DNA from: Clostridium_I sp047718555
GTDB taxonomy: Bacteria > Bacillota > Clostridia > Clostridiales > Clostridiaceae
DNA: 64,000 nt
Assembly (NCBI RefSeq): GCF_047718555.1
Contig: NZ_JBDNRK010000018.1
Span: forward strand, 1-64,000
Direction of reading: 5' to 3'
Shown: in pieces, positions 17,563 through 25,421 of the stretch
Position numbering within the stretch: position 1 is the first letter of the stretch
How the letters are laid out: the number at the start of each line of letters is the position of its first letter
The notes under the pieces: generated by a model
Database searches by the model: none
What the model was told of the DNA's origin: nothing
What the model saw: only the letters and a program-made list of their open reading frames with translations
Translations under genes and position numbers: made by a program

Positions 17563-18021
17563 ATGGTGGATATTACAATTGAAAAGATTCCAACGCATAG
17601 GATTGCTTACATAAGGCAGATTGGTCCTTATGGAATTAACAATGTTCAAACAATGGAAAATATAAAAAAATGGGCAAAATCTAACGATTTATTTAATGAC
17701 GAATCAATAATTCTTGGAATTGCTCAGGATAATCCTAAGACGACTAAACCTGAAAATTGTCGTTATGATACGTGTATTGTTGTTTCAAAGGATTATTTAT
17801 TAACTGATGAGTATGTAAGGGAAGGTTATATTACTGGAGGAAAGTATGTGGTTTTTAAAATTAATCATACAGCAGAAGCAGTTCAGAAAGCGTGGAATGA
17901 TATTTTTCCAGAATTATTAAGACAAGGATATCAATTTGATGAAACAAGACCAATCCTAGAAAGGTATATAGTCAAAATGGTTAATAATCATTATTGTGAG
18001 ATTTGTGTACCAGTATATTAA
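17563..18021 (+). CDS. GyrI-like small-molecule-binding protein
   Basis: This is a 152-aa stand-alone GyrI/AraC-effector-binding fold. Family features seen are IPTHRIAYIRQIGPYG at 8-23, RYDTCIVVS in the middle and ITGGKYVVFKINHTAEAVQKAWNDIF late. Such proteins bind or hydrolyse amphipathic small molecules, or act as gyrase inhibitors in SbmC-type members. There is no DNA-binding domain. AAAGGAGG sits 12 bases before ATG 17563. Confidence 0.8.
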   Translation: MVDITIEKIPTHRIAYIRQIGPYGINNVQTMENIKKWAKSNDLFNDESIILGIAQDNPKTTKPENCRYDTCIVVSKDYLLTDEYVREGYITGGKYVVFKINHTAEAVQKAWNDIFPELLRQGYQFDETRPILERYIVKMVNNHYCEICVPVY

Positions 18022-18034
18022 ATATTAATTGGAT

Positions 18035-18075
18035 AAATTTCTGATTTAAGGTTCAATATTATAAATAGTAATTTG
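18035..18075 (+). repeat. Cassette repeat C
   Basis: This is a diverged copy: AAATTTCTGATTTAAGGTT...ATAAATAGTAATTTG. It ends directly at the GCGGAGG ribosome site of the kinase gene. Confidence 0.45.
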
Positions 18076-18088
18076 CGGAGGCTATATT

Positions 18089-18583
18089 TTGAAAAAGTTA
18101 TATATGATTGGTGGAACAATGGGAGTGGGGAAAACAACCGTTTGTAAAATATTAAGGGATAAGTTGCCCAATAGTGTCTTTTTAGATGGTGATTGGTGCT
18201 GGAATATGAATCCTTTTCAAGTTACTGAGGAAACTAAGGCAATGGTAATGAGTAATATTTGTTATTTGCTTAATAATTATATCCATTGTAGTGCTTATGA
18301 AAATGTTATTTTCGGATGGGTAATGCATGAGCAGAGCACAATAGATACAATTCTTTCTCGAATTGATATTTCAACATGTGATGTGAAATGCATATCTTTA
18401 ATTTGTAACGAAAATTCACTTGTTCAAAGATTACAGGCAGATGTTGATAAAGGAATTCGGAAATATGATGTAATAGAGAGAAGTGTGTTCCGAATACCAC
18501 TTTACGATAGCTTAAATACAATAAAAATCGATGTATCTCAAATTAAGGCATTACAAGTTGCAGAAAAAATAATGGAATTATAA
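18089..18583 (+). CDS. P-loop nucleoside/small-molecule kinase-like ATPase
   Basis: The Walker A motif GGTMGVGKTTVCK is at 8-20, then LDGDWCWNMNPF, which resembles the acceptor region of shikimate/chloramphenicol-kinase-like P-loop kinases. A lid-like segment RLQADVDKGIRK lies later. At 164 aa it is one compact kinase domain. The substrate is unknown. The start is TTG 18089 with GCGGAGG at 8 bases; that ribosome site abuts the end of repeat C. Confidence 0.7.
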   Translation: MKKLYMIGGTMGVGKTTVCKILRDKLPNSVFLDGDWCWNMNPFQVTEETKAMVMSNICYLLNNYIHCSAYENVIFGWVMHEQSTIDTILSRIDISTCDVKCISLICNENSLVQRLQADVDKGIRKYDVIERSVFRIPLYDSLNTIKIDVSQIKALQVAEKIMEL

Positions 18584-18587
18584 AGTA

Positions 18588-18628
18588 CAAATTCCAATTT
18601 AAGGTTGAGTAATATAAATAGTAATTTG
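18588..18628 (+). repeat. Cassette repeat D
   Basis: It is the best-preserved copy: CAAATTCCAATTTAAGGTT at the start and ATAAATAGTAATTTG at the end. The CAAATT and AATTTG ends are complementary. Confidence 0.55.
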
Positions 18629-18712
18629 TGCTACAGTTTAGAACTGTTGATTATACTGATTATTTTTATAATGTGCAATTATTTTTTATAAAAAGTAAAG
18701 GAGAATTTCAGA

Positions 18713-19063
18713 ATGGAGAAACCGCGAGTTTTTACAATGCCTTTTTCAAGCATCTATACGCTTTATATACAAAAAGCAGAGAAAAAAGGAAGAACAAAAA
18801 AAGAAGTAAATGAAATCATTTTTTGGCTTACCGGTTATGATGAACACTCATTACAACAACAAATAATTAATAAAGTGGATTTGGAAACGTTCTTTAAACA
18901 AGCACCTCACATTAATCCGAATGCTTCGCTCATCAAAGGAGTAATTTGTGGATATCGGGTGGAAGAAATAGAAGATGAATTAATGCGACAAATCCGATAT
19001 TTAGATAAATTAATTGATGAGTTAGCAAAAGGCAAGACAATGCAAAAAATATTAAGAAAATAA
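18713..19063 (+). CDS. DUF2200 family protein
   Basis: This 116-aa cytoplasmic protein matches DUF2200 in style: RVFTMPFSSIYTLYIQKAEKKGRTKKEV at the start, then IIFWLTGYD and ICGYRVEEIEDELMRQIRYLDKLIDELAKGK. Function is unknown; relatives are widely shared between bacteria as accessory genes. AAAGGAG precedes ATG 18713. It is the last intact gene of the repeat-separated group. Confidence 0.8.
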   Translation: MEKPRVFTMPFSSIYTLYIQKAEKKGRTKKEVNEIIFWLTGYDEHSLQQQIINKVDLETFFKQAPHINPNASLIKGVICGYRVEEIEDELMRQIRYLDKLIDELAKGKTMQKILRK

Positions 19064-19117
19064 ATGCTCTTTGATTTTTTGCCTAAATAACTTGTTATGA
19101 TCATAACACGAAGCAGT

Positions 19118-19258
19118 CAAATTCCAATTTGTCTTGTTGAACAAAACTAGCATAATATGTGGTATAGTTCATGCATATTTTTCTAAATTTGTGACATTAT
19201 CCGTATAGGTGTGGAGCTAATAATCTATTATCTAAACTTCCCATTATCCATATAATTG
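19118..19258 (+). repeat. ~140-bp direct repeat, left copy (E)
   Basis: It begins CAAATTCCAATTTGTCTTG and ends near ATCCATATAATT. It aligns over its length with bases 24219-24360, with scattered substitutions. Its first 14 bases share the cassette-repeat core. Confidence 0.65.
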
Positions 19259-19324
19259 TCAGTGCTGTTATAATTCTCATAGGGCTAATAATGTAAAGTT
19301 GATATTACCAGTAGTAAGCAAAAA

Positions 19325-19366
19325 CCGTCCGTTACACTCCCAGTTTTCGCAAGGGAGTCTGACTCT
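19325..19366 (-). repeat. Fragment of IS605-end-like structured repeat
   Basis: CCGTTACACTCCC, a short loop and GGGAGT resemble the internal stem of the copy at 15268-15346 (CCGTAATACTCCC...GGGAG). Only this stem is recognisable. Confidence 0.3.
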
Positions 19367-19441
19367 TTTAAAGAATTTGGTAATTAAGTGAACAAGTTCT
19401 GATTGATAATGAGAGTATTTTTAAGTATGAAGTATGAGATT

Positions 19442-19799
19442 TAACAAATGCTTAAAAGTGGCGGAGGTTCTATCGTCAACGTATTTTCTATTAATGGAAT
19501 AAAGGCTATGGCCAATTCAGCTACCTATAGTGATACTAAGTTTGCTGTTCAGATCCTTTCCTTACTAAATTTGCTACATTAGAGGTTGCTCAGCAAAATA
19601 TTAGAATAAATTCTGTAGCCCCAGGACCAACTCATTCGGAAATTACTGGGGCAATGCCTGATTGTTTGCTCAGATGATCCCAATTAAAATAATGGGTAAT
19701 CGAGAAGAAATTGCAAATGGTATTGTATGGCTTCTATCAAATAAAGCTTCTTTTGTTACTGGCTCAACATTAGTTATGGATGGTGGCTTTATTTCTTAA
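19442..19799 (+). pseudogene. Short-chain dehydrogenase remnant (C-terminal half)
   Basis: Three frame pieces together read the C-terminal half of an SDR: MLKSGGGSIVNVFSINGIK, YSDTKFAVQ, then NIRINSVAPGPTHSEI, then GNREEIANGIVWLLSNK ending SFVTGSTLVMDGGFIS and TAA. The NAD-binding N-terminus is missing and at least two frameshifts interrupt it. It differs from the intact SDR at 5414. Confidence 0.85.
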
Positions 19800-19865
19800 T
19801 ATTGAAGAAAGTCTTTTTAAAGCTATAAAAAAATGTGTGTTCGATGGAATAATTTAAGTAATAAA

Positions 19866-19936
19866 AAACCCCATCAAAATTTTTTATTACTGTAAGTGAT
19901 GAAACCAACAAAATAGAACAAAGGGATGGGATTTTA
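19866..19936. repeat. Imperfect inverted repeat
   Basis: AAAAACCCCATC near 19866 and GATGGGATTTT near 19926 are near-complementary across about 50 bases. It lies before the convergent hutD stop. A weak terminator or MITE remnant are both possible. Confidence 0.25.
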
Positions 19937-19963
19937 TGCAAAAGTAATTTAGAGTTAGATAAG

Positions 19964-20581
19964 CTAATTACGATAAATTATGCTTACTATTATATCAGTA
20001 ATTTCTGAAGTATTGTTAGAAAGCATAAATTCATGAGTATAGCTTGAATTTACACAGTTAATTAAAATTAAATCATTTTTAACAGTTTCAAAAACTTTAT
20101 CATTAATAGTAGAATTAAATCCACCATTTACAGTGTAAAAACAAATTGCTGCTAAATCTTTATTTAATGGAGTTTTATATTCGAATTTAAGATGTTTGCT
20201 AGGACCAATATTAAGATGAAGTAATTCACCATTATAATTTTCCCTTGTCATTAAATTAAAAACAGAAGCTTTACCATAAGTTTTAGTTTTCCAATCGCCC
20301 ATAAAGTCGTCTTGCTCAAAGGAGTTAAGTGGTTTCTTGTACTTATTTTCATGGTCGAGAGTTATTTTTCCTTCTATAACCATAAATTTACGTGAAACTT
20401 TTGGTAGACTACTAAAAGTAGATTCTGGTATATCAATTTTAGCAACTCCCAACCTCCATAAAAAGTTTTTACTGGCATAATCAGAATTTAGCGGATATGT
20501 TGTTAGTTCTGTAGCCATGCCTCCAGACCAAAATGTTGGCTTATAATTTTCTTGCCTTAGTAATTCTACATTATATTTCAT
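19964..20581 (-). CDS. HutD/Ves-family cupin protein
   Basis: This 205-aa protein is of the HutD family, a double cupin of uncertain role often linked to histidine use or stress. The family start is clear: FWSGGMATELTTYPLNSDYASKNFLWRLGVAKID, followed by S-x-LPKVSRKFMVIEG. ATG 20581 has GAGGTG about 8 bases upstream. No histidine genes are nearby, so the context does not reveal a pathway. Confidence 0.8.
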   Translation of the reverse strand: MKYNVELLRQENYKPTFWSGGMATELTTYPLNSDYASKNFLWRLGVAKIDIPESTFSSLPKVSRKFMVIEGKITLDHENKYKKPLNSFEQDDFMGDWKTKTYGKASVFNLMTRENYNGELLHLNIGPSKHLKFEYKTPLNKDLAAICFYTVNGGFNSTINDKVFETVKNDLILINCVNSSYTHEFMLSNNTSEITDIIVSIIYRN

Positions 20582-20664
20582 ATATTAATTACACCTCTTC
20601 TTATATATCTTTTATGTTTATTATATTGAAAGATATATATATAATCAATTAAGTTAACGTGAGT

Positions 20665-20889
20665 TCAAAATATTAATTGATTTATAGTTAAAGTTACTAG
20701 ATATGCTACTAACAGCAGTAAAGTTATTTTAAAAGAATAATTACTGTAATGTCGTGGATTTTTATTATTAAGTGGTTTGTGGAAAGAAAATATAATTAAT
20801 ATTAAGTAGATAAGAAAAAAGAAGGCTGATATAATGTTTTTTAGAATGTTTATAAAGGAGTTATTGAATGAAATACTATTTAGCACCAA
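20665..20889 (-). CDS. Possible small two-TM membrane protein or gene tail
   Basis: The minus strand between hutD and dus encodes up to 74 residues with two strong hydrophobic stretches (SAFFFLIYLILIIFSF and FKITLLLLVAYLVTLTINQLIF) joined by a polar loop NKNPRHYSNYS. The only far-upstream start, GTG 20889, overlaps the dus start and has no good ribosome site, so it may be the 3' remnant of a longer gene. No family is recognised. Confidence 0.3.
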   Translation of the reverse strand: MVLNSISFNNSFINILKNIISAFFFLIYLILIIFSFHKPLNNKNPRHYSNYSFKITLLLLVAYLVTLTINQLIF

Positions 20890-21833
20890 TGGAAGGAATT
20901 ACAGGATACATATATAGAAATACTTATGAAAAAATTTTTCATAATATTGATAAATACTTTACACCTTTTATTGTTTCAAATAGAAGTAGAAGTCTTAAAA
21001 CTAAAGAATTAAGGGATGTTTTACCTGAAAATAATAAAGGGATGAATATAGTTCCTCAAATACTTACTAATGATTCAGAAGGTTTTATTAATACTTCTAG
21101 AAAACTACAACAATTAGGTTATAATGAGGTTAATTTAAATTTAGGATGTCCTGCTGGAACGGTTGTTTCAAAAAATAGAGGCTCAGGATTTCTAGCCAAA
21201 AGAGAAGAACTTGATATATTTTTAGATGAAATATTTAAAATAGATGATATGAAAATTTCTATAAAAACTAGAATAGGAAAAGATAGTCCAGAAGAATTTT
21301 ATGAGCTAATAAAAATTTACAATAAATATCCTTTAGAAGAATTAATTATACATCCAAGAATACAAAAAGATTTTTATGGAAATAAGCCTAATTTACAGGT
21401 ATTTAAAGATGCATTATCTTTAAGCATTAATCCAGTATGTTATAATGGGGATATTTTCACTGTTGACGATCATAATAAATTAATGAAAGCTTTTCCAGAA
21501 GTAAATACAGTAATGCTAGGAAGAGGGATAATAGCCAATCCAGGGTTAATTAATGAGATTAAAAATAATACTTTTGTAGATAAAATAGTATTAAAAGATT
21601 TTCATGATGAAATTTTTAATAAATATATAGAATTATTTAATGAAGATAGAAATGCAATATTAAGAATGAAAGAACTATGGGGATATATGATTTGCATATT
21701 TTCAGATAATAAAAAATATGCTAAAAAAATAAAGAAGTCACAAAATTTAAGTGATTATAATAAAGCTGTCTTAAGTTTATTTACGGAGCAGGAAATTATA
21801 AAAGGGGCTGGATTATTTAACAATCAATATTAA
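20868..21833 (+). CDS. tRNA-dihydrouridine synthase (Dus)
   Basis: This flavoenzyme reduces uridine to dihydrouridine in the tRNA D-arm. It starts with the typical YLAPMEGITGYIYRN, followed by the active-site segment NLNLGCPAGTVVSKNRGSGFLAK (catalytic Cys) and IKTRIG. VMLGRGIIANPGLINEI near residue 215 is the FMN phosphate loop. Its 321 aa are normal. AAAGGAG precedes ATG 20868. It is the short clostridial Dus type, often an extra copy beside the housekeeping dusB. It is followed 32 bases later by the exonuclease gene, probably in one operon. Confidence 0.88.
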   Translation: MKYYLAPMEGITGYIYRNTYEKIFHNIDKYFTPFIVSNRSRSLKTKELRDVLPENNKGMNIVPQILTNDSEGFINTSRKLQQLGYNEVNLNLGCPAGTVVSKNRGSGFLAKREELDIFLDEIFKIDDMKISIKTRIGKDSPEEFYELIKIYNKYPLEELIIHPRIQKDFYGNKPNLQVFKDALSLSINPVCYNGDIFTVDDHNKLMKAFPEVNTVMLGRGIIANPGLINEIKNNTFVDKIVLKDFHDEIFNKYIELFNEDRNAILRMKELWGYMICIFSDNKKYAKKIKKSQNLSDYNKAVLSLFTEQEIIKGAGLFNNQY

Positions 21834-21865
21834 ATATCATTAAGTTAATATTATGGAGAAAAGAA

Positions 21866-22789
21866 ATGAATTATATAGCTATAGATTTTGAAACTGCAAA
21901 TGAAAAAAGAAATAGTCCATGCTCAATTGGTATTGTAGTTGTGAAAAATGGACATGTTGTAGAAAAAATACATCATTTAATAAGACCTAAGGAAATGAGA
22001 TTTATGCCAATTAATATTGGAATCCATGGAATAAGAGCAGCTATGATTGAGAATGAACCAGAATTTGATAAAGTATGGGGGCAAATTAAGCATCATTTTA
22101 ATGAGAATTTAGTAATAGCACACAATGCTTCCTTTGATATATCAGTTTTAAGAAAGAGTGCAGAGCTTTATGGTATAGAACTGCCTAGTTTTCAATACAT
22201 TTGTACAATGAAACTTTCTAGAAACTTCTATAAAGGAATTGAAAATGCAAAACTAAATACAGTAAATGATTTTTTAGGATATGAGTTTAAGCACCATGAT
22301 GCGCTATATGATGCCCTCGCCTGTAGTAATATATTGGTTAATATATCAGAAGAATTAAAGTGTAAGGATATTAACGAAATATCTAAATTAATAGGCGTAA
22401 CTATTGGAATTGTGACTAGTACTGGATATAAGCCATCGTCAACTAAAGGCAGAATTCTCAAAATATCTAATAGAATTAATAATCCTAAAAAAGAAAATAA
22501 ATTTGAAAGATTAGAATATGATGCATTTAAAAATGAAGTTGTGATATTTACTGGAAAGTTAAATTCTATGTCCAGAGATGAAGCAATGAGATTGGTTAGA
22601 AGACTTGGTGGAAACACAGGAAGTTCTGTTACAAGAAACACTACAATATTAGTGACTAATATGAAGGGTATAAAAGATTTACGTAGAGAAGAAATGAGTA
22701 ATAAGCTTAAAAAAGCAACAGACTTAAATGCAAAAGGCCAGAATATAAAGTTTTTAAGCGAAGAGGAATTTTTGAAAATACGAGAATAG
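21866..22789 (+). CDS. DEDDh 3'-5' exonuclease fused to BRCT domain (DnaQ-like)
   Basis: The N-terminal ~165 residues form an exonuclease of the DNA polymerase III epsilon type: AIDFETA (D7, E9), NASFDISVLR and HHDALYDA supply the acidic and His residues. A ~50-residue linker leads to a C-terminal BRCT domain (about 215-305), including VVIFTGKLNSMSRDEA and RRLGGNTGSSVTRNTTILV. This architecture probably serves repair or processing rather than replisome proofreading. GGAGAAAAG precedes the ATG. Confidence 0.85.
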   Translation: MNYIAIDFETANEKRNSPCSIGIVVVKNGHVVEKIHHLIRPKEMRFMPINIGIHGIRAAMIENEPEFDKVWGQIKHHFNENLVIAHNASFDISVLRKSAELYGIELPSFQYICTMKLSRNFYKGIENAKLNTVNDFLGYEFKHHDALYDALACSNILVNISEELKCKDINEISKLIGVTIGIVTSTGYKPSSTKGRILKISNRINNPKKENKFERLEYDAFKNEVVIFTGKLNSMSRDEAMRLVRRLGGNTGSSVTRNTTILVTNMKGIKDLRREEMSNKLKKATDLNAKGQNIKFLSEEEFLKIRE

Positions 22790-22897
22790 CTTTAAATTTA
22801 GGTTTTGTTCGAGGATGGATTGTTATTTATATTAAGTTGTTTGGATAGGTCAAAGGAAACATATTTTGAAGAGAAAAGTATAAATGAGGGAAGCAAT

Positions 22898-23299
22898 ATG
22901 AAATATTATTTAAGAGGCGAAATCGCCAAAATAGCTGGCATTAATGTGGAAACACTAAGATATTATGAAAAGAATAAGTTAATTCCTATTCCTAATAGAA
23001 CTTCAAAAGGATACAGACTTTATTCAGAAGATATATTAATTATTCTTAGTTTTATTAAGAGTGCTAAGAGTGCAGGTTTTACTTTAGAACAAATAAGAAA
23101 TTTATTTTCAGCTGTTAATGGTGTACATATAGATTTGAATTATGTAGAAGAATTAATTGATGAAAAACTTGTAGAAATTAGTGATAAGATTATAGAACTT
23201 AAAAGTGTAGAGGAAAATCTAAAGTATATTAAGGAAAATTTATATCAACCTCATGAATGTCCATTATGTAATGCATTTAATAATAATTTAGGAAAATAA
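22898..23299 (+). CDS. MerR family transcriptional regulator (first copy)
   Basis: The N-terminal MerR helix-turn-helix and wing is clear: RGEIAKIAGINVETLRYYEKNKLI and RTSKGYRLYSEDILIILSFIKSAKSAGFTL. A coiled-coil dimer helix follows, with a short C-terminal C-P-L-C motif (HECPLCNAF) that could bind metal or sense thiols. ATG 22898 is preceded by GAGGG; the longer upstream frame lacks a ribosome site. Length is 133 aa. The EFR1 gene starts 77 bases downstream behind a MerR-type promoter, so it is the likely target. Confidence 0.85.
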   Translation: MKYYLRGEIAKIAGINVETLRYYEKNKLIPIPNRTSKGYRLYSEDILIILSFIKSAKSAGFTLEQIRNLFSAVNGVHIDLNYVEELIDEKLVEISDKIIELKSVEENLKYIKENLYQPHECPLCNAFNNNLGK

Positions 23300-23315
23300 T
23301 AAAAACTGCTTGACT

Positions 23316-23347
23316 CTGTACCTAAGTACAAGAATTATAATTAATTA
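23316..23347 (+). promoter_or_regulatory. MerR-type promoter before the EFR1 gene
   Basis: TTGACT (-35) and TATAAT (-10) are separated by an unusually long spacer (about 20 bases) that contains the dyad TGTAC-CTAA-GTACA. A stretched spacer with a central dyad is the hallmark of promoters activated by MerR proteins. Confidence 0.65.
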
Positions 23348-23376
23348 AAATTATAATTATAATAAGAGGTGTTAGT

Positions 23377-24159
23377 ATGAGTTCAAAAATTTTTTATTTT
23401 TCTGGAACAGGAAATTCTTTAGCAGTTGCAAGAAAACTTAATAATAATTTGAGTGATAAAGGAAGTATAATTCCATTATCAATATATAGAAATGAAGAAT
23501 CTGTACAGATAGATATAGATGTATTAGGATTTGTATTTCCAGTTCATTTTATGAATATTCCAGATATAGTTAAGTCCTTTATAAAAAAATTAACATTTAA
23601 AAGTAATCCATATATTTTTGCTATTGCAACATGCAACGGAACTTCTGGTGCAAGCTTGATTGAACTAAATAAATGTTTAGATAGAAAAGGAAAAGTATTA
23701 TCTTCAGGTTTTGTTATTTATATGCCCGGCAATGCACTTGTAACTCCACATGACATTGAAATTGAAAGGCTGAATAATTATAAGCCTAAAGTAACTGAAA
23801 TTTCAACTACTATTAATAATAGAAGTACAAATAAAATTGAAGGGAAAGATAGCCTTAAGACTTGTATAGTAAGTGCTATTTGTAAATCTCTAGGGAAACG
23901 ATTATATTTAACTCCTAAAAATGTTTCATATACGTCTCAGTGTGTTGGTTGTGGAATATGTGAAAAAGTATGCCATTTAAATAATATAAAAATGGTAAAT
24001 AAAAGACCACACTGGGGAAATGACTGTTCAACCTGTTTAGCTTGTTTTCATTGGTGCCCTAAAAAAGCTGTGAAGGGTGGGAAAATGTTGAACAAAAGAG
24101 GACGATATCATCATCCACAAATATCTATGGAGGATATGGAGTTGAAAATAAAATTATAA
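23377..24159 (+). CDS. EFR1-family flavodoxin-ferredoxin protein
   Basis: The N-terminal half is a flavodoxin-like FMN domain (FYFSGTGNSLAVARKL, VFPVHFMNIPDIVKSFIKKL). The C-terminal third carries two 4Fe-4S clusters: CVGCGICEKVCHLNNI and CSTCLACFHWCPKKA. It would be a cytoplasmic electron carrier in anaerobic redox metabolism. At 260 aa it is complete. Position behind merR and a MerR-type promoter suggests induction by the signal sensed by that regulator. AGAGGTG precedes the ATG. Confidence 0.85.
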   Translation: MSSKIFYFSGTGNSLAVARKLNNNLSDKGSIIPLSIYRNEESVQIDIDVLGFVFPVHFMNIPDIVKSFIKKLTFKSNPYIFAIATCNGTSGASLIELNKCLDRKGKVLSSGFVIYMPGNALVTPHDIEIERLNNYKPKVTEISTTINNRSTNKIEGKDSLKTCIVSAICKSLGKRLYLTPKNVSYTSQCVGCGICEKVCHLNNIKMVNKRPHWGNDCSTCLACFHWCPKKAVKGGKMLNKRGRYHHPQISMEDMELKIKL

Positions 24160-24218
24160 AGTGTGTTTTGGAAGTAAATAATCAATGTATTGGGTAGATT
24201 CTTACGGGAACAGTTAAA

Positions 24219-24360
24219 CAAATTCCAATTTGTCTGGTTGAACAAAACCGGCATAATATGTGGTTATGGTAATGCATATTTTTCTAAGTTTGTGACATTA
24301 TCCGTATTGTACAATGAGCTAATATTCTATATTTATTAACTTCCAGTTATCCATATAATT
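24219..24360 (+). repeat. ~140-bp direct repeat, right copy (F)
   Basis: This is the partner of 19118-19258. Both include GTTGAACAAAAC, GCATAATATGTGG, TGCATATTTTTCTAA and TTTGTGACATTATCCGTAT. This copy ends with an AACTTCCA/TGGAAGTT hairpin that copy E has lost. Confidence 0.65.
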
Positions 24361-24491
24361 GGAAGTTGAGATTTAAATAATAATTGTAACCATGTTAGTG
24401 AATTTAGTGACCATTTGATGAAGCCACAGTAAAAATAAACAATGAATATATTTCCACAGACATCTCATATGGAGACAGTAGTGTTGATACC

Positions 24492-24680
24492 TTATAGATT
24501 TCTCTCCAATAATATCCCTACTTGTTCTGCCATGACATGAGGTGGATAAGGCATTCCATTCTTGAACCACCATTCCACTAATCCTACGTAAGCAGTTGCA
24601 ATAAATTGAATAATAACATCTTCATTTAATACCCGATTTTTTCCTTTTGTTATATCCACTTCATGCTTAAACTCTTCCAT
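24492..24680 (-). pseudogene. TetR-family regulator remnant (C-terminal end)
   Basis: The minus strand reads EEFKHEVDITKGKNRVLNED, then VIIQFIATAYVGLVEWWFKNGMP and YPPHVMAEQVGILLERNL and a stop. This is the ligand-domain tail of TetR regulators of the EWW-K-G-M type. The DNA-binding part is absent and the frame is joined to the alcohol dehydrogenase remnant. Confidence 0.8.
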
Positions 24681-25190
24681 ACTGCAATTGAAAATGTTGG
24701 ACGTTATCTTGCACGTGCAGTCAAGGATGAAAATGATATGGAAGCTAGAGAACACGTAGCCTTTGGTAATACTTTGTCAGGTGCGGTAATGACAATCAGT
24801 GCATGCACTAGTGAGCATTCTATGGAACATGCCATGTCAGCTTATCATCAGGAACTGCCATATGACGCAGGACTTATTATGATAAGCCGCTAGTATTTAA
24901 CTTACTTTGCTAACAAGCACGTTTGTGATGAGCGTTTCATCCGTATGGCAAAAGCTATGGGTATGGAGGCTGCCACCGATCCGATGGATTTTATTACTGT
25001 GTTAACAAAGCTACAGGAGGAATGTGGCGTAGCTGATCTTAAAATGTCTGACTATGGTATTAAACCAGAAGAATTCTATACTATGGCAAAGAATGCAAGA
25101 GATACCATGGGCGGGCTGTTTATGTGCGATCCATTTCCATTGGGCCATGAGGATTGTGTATCTATCTACGAAAAATCATATCAAAAGTAA
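24670..25190 (+). pseudogene. Iron-containing alcohol dehydrogenase remnant
   Basis: The frame encodes the C-terminal half of a group III Fe-alcohol dehydrogenase: NDMEAREHVAFGNTLSGAVM, TSEHSMEHAMSAYHQELPYDAG with metal-ligand histidines, and KMSDYGIKPEEFYTMAKNAR. An in-frame TAG at 24891 interrupts LIMISR/YFTYFANKH. The N-terminal cofactor half is missing. Codon use resembles the helicase genes that follow more than the chromosome to the left. Confidence 0.9.
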
Positions 25191-25197
25191 AAGTTTA

Positions 25198-25230
25198 GGG
25201 GAGTCAGTTACGACTCCTCATTATTATTTG
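25198..25230 (+). terminator. Hairpin after alcohol dehydrogenase remnant
   Basis: GGGGAGTC and GACTCCTC pair across a short loop, followed by ATTATTATTTG. It is probably the old terminator of the dehydrogenase gene. Confidence 0.5.
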
Positions 25231-25421
25231 TGTAAGTTAATTCAAGTATTATACGTGCGCTTGTTTTGCTCGTAAGTATTTATGGAGTATATGCTTCATG
25301 CTTAAGAAATATAGGATCTAAATTAGTTTTGTATTATACATTTTGTTTAGGGAACAAGATGTAATTATTTATCCTTTGGTATATAATGATAAAGTAATTT
25401 AGGAGAAGAGGAGCAAGATTC

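Noticed and set aside
22228..22641. 137-aa minus-strand frame within the exonuclease-BRCT gene
   Set aside because: It is a shadow of a well-supported gene and has no start signals.
24492..24755. 87-aa minus-strand frame as a complete gene
   Set aside because: Only the C-terminal ~60 residues are TetR-like; the rest is antisense to the alcohol dehydrogenase remnant, so it is a fragment.
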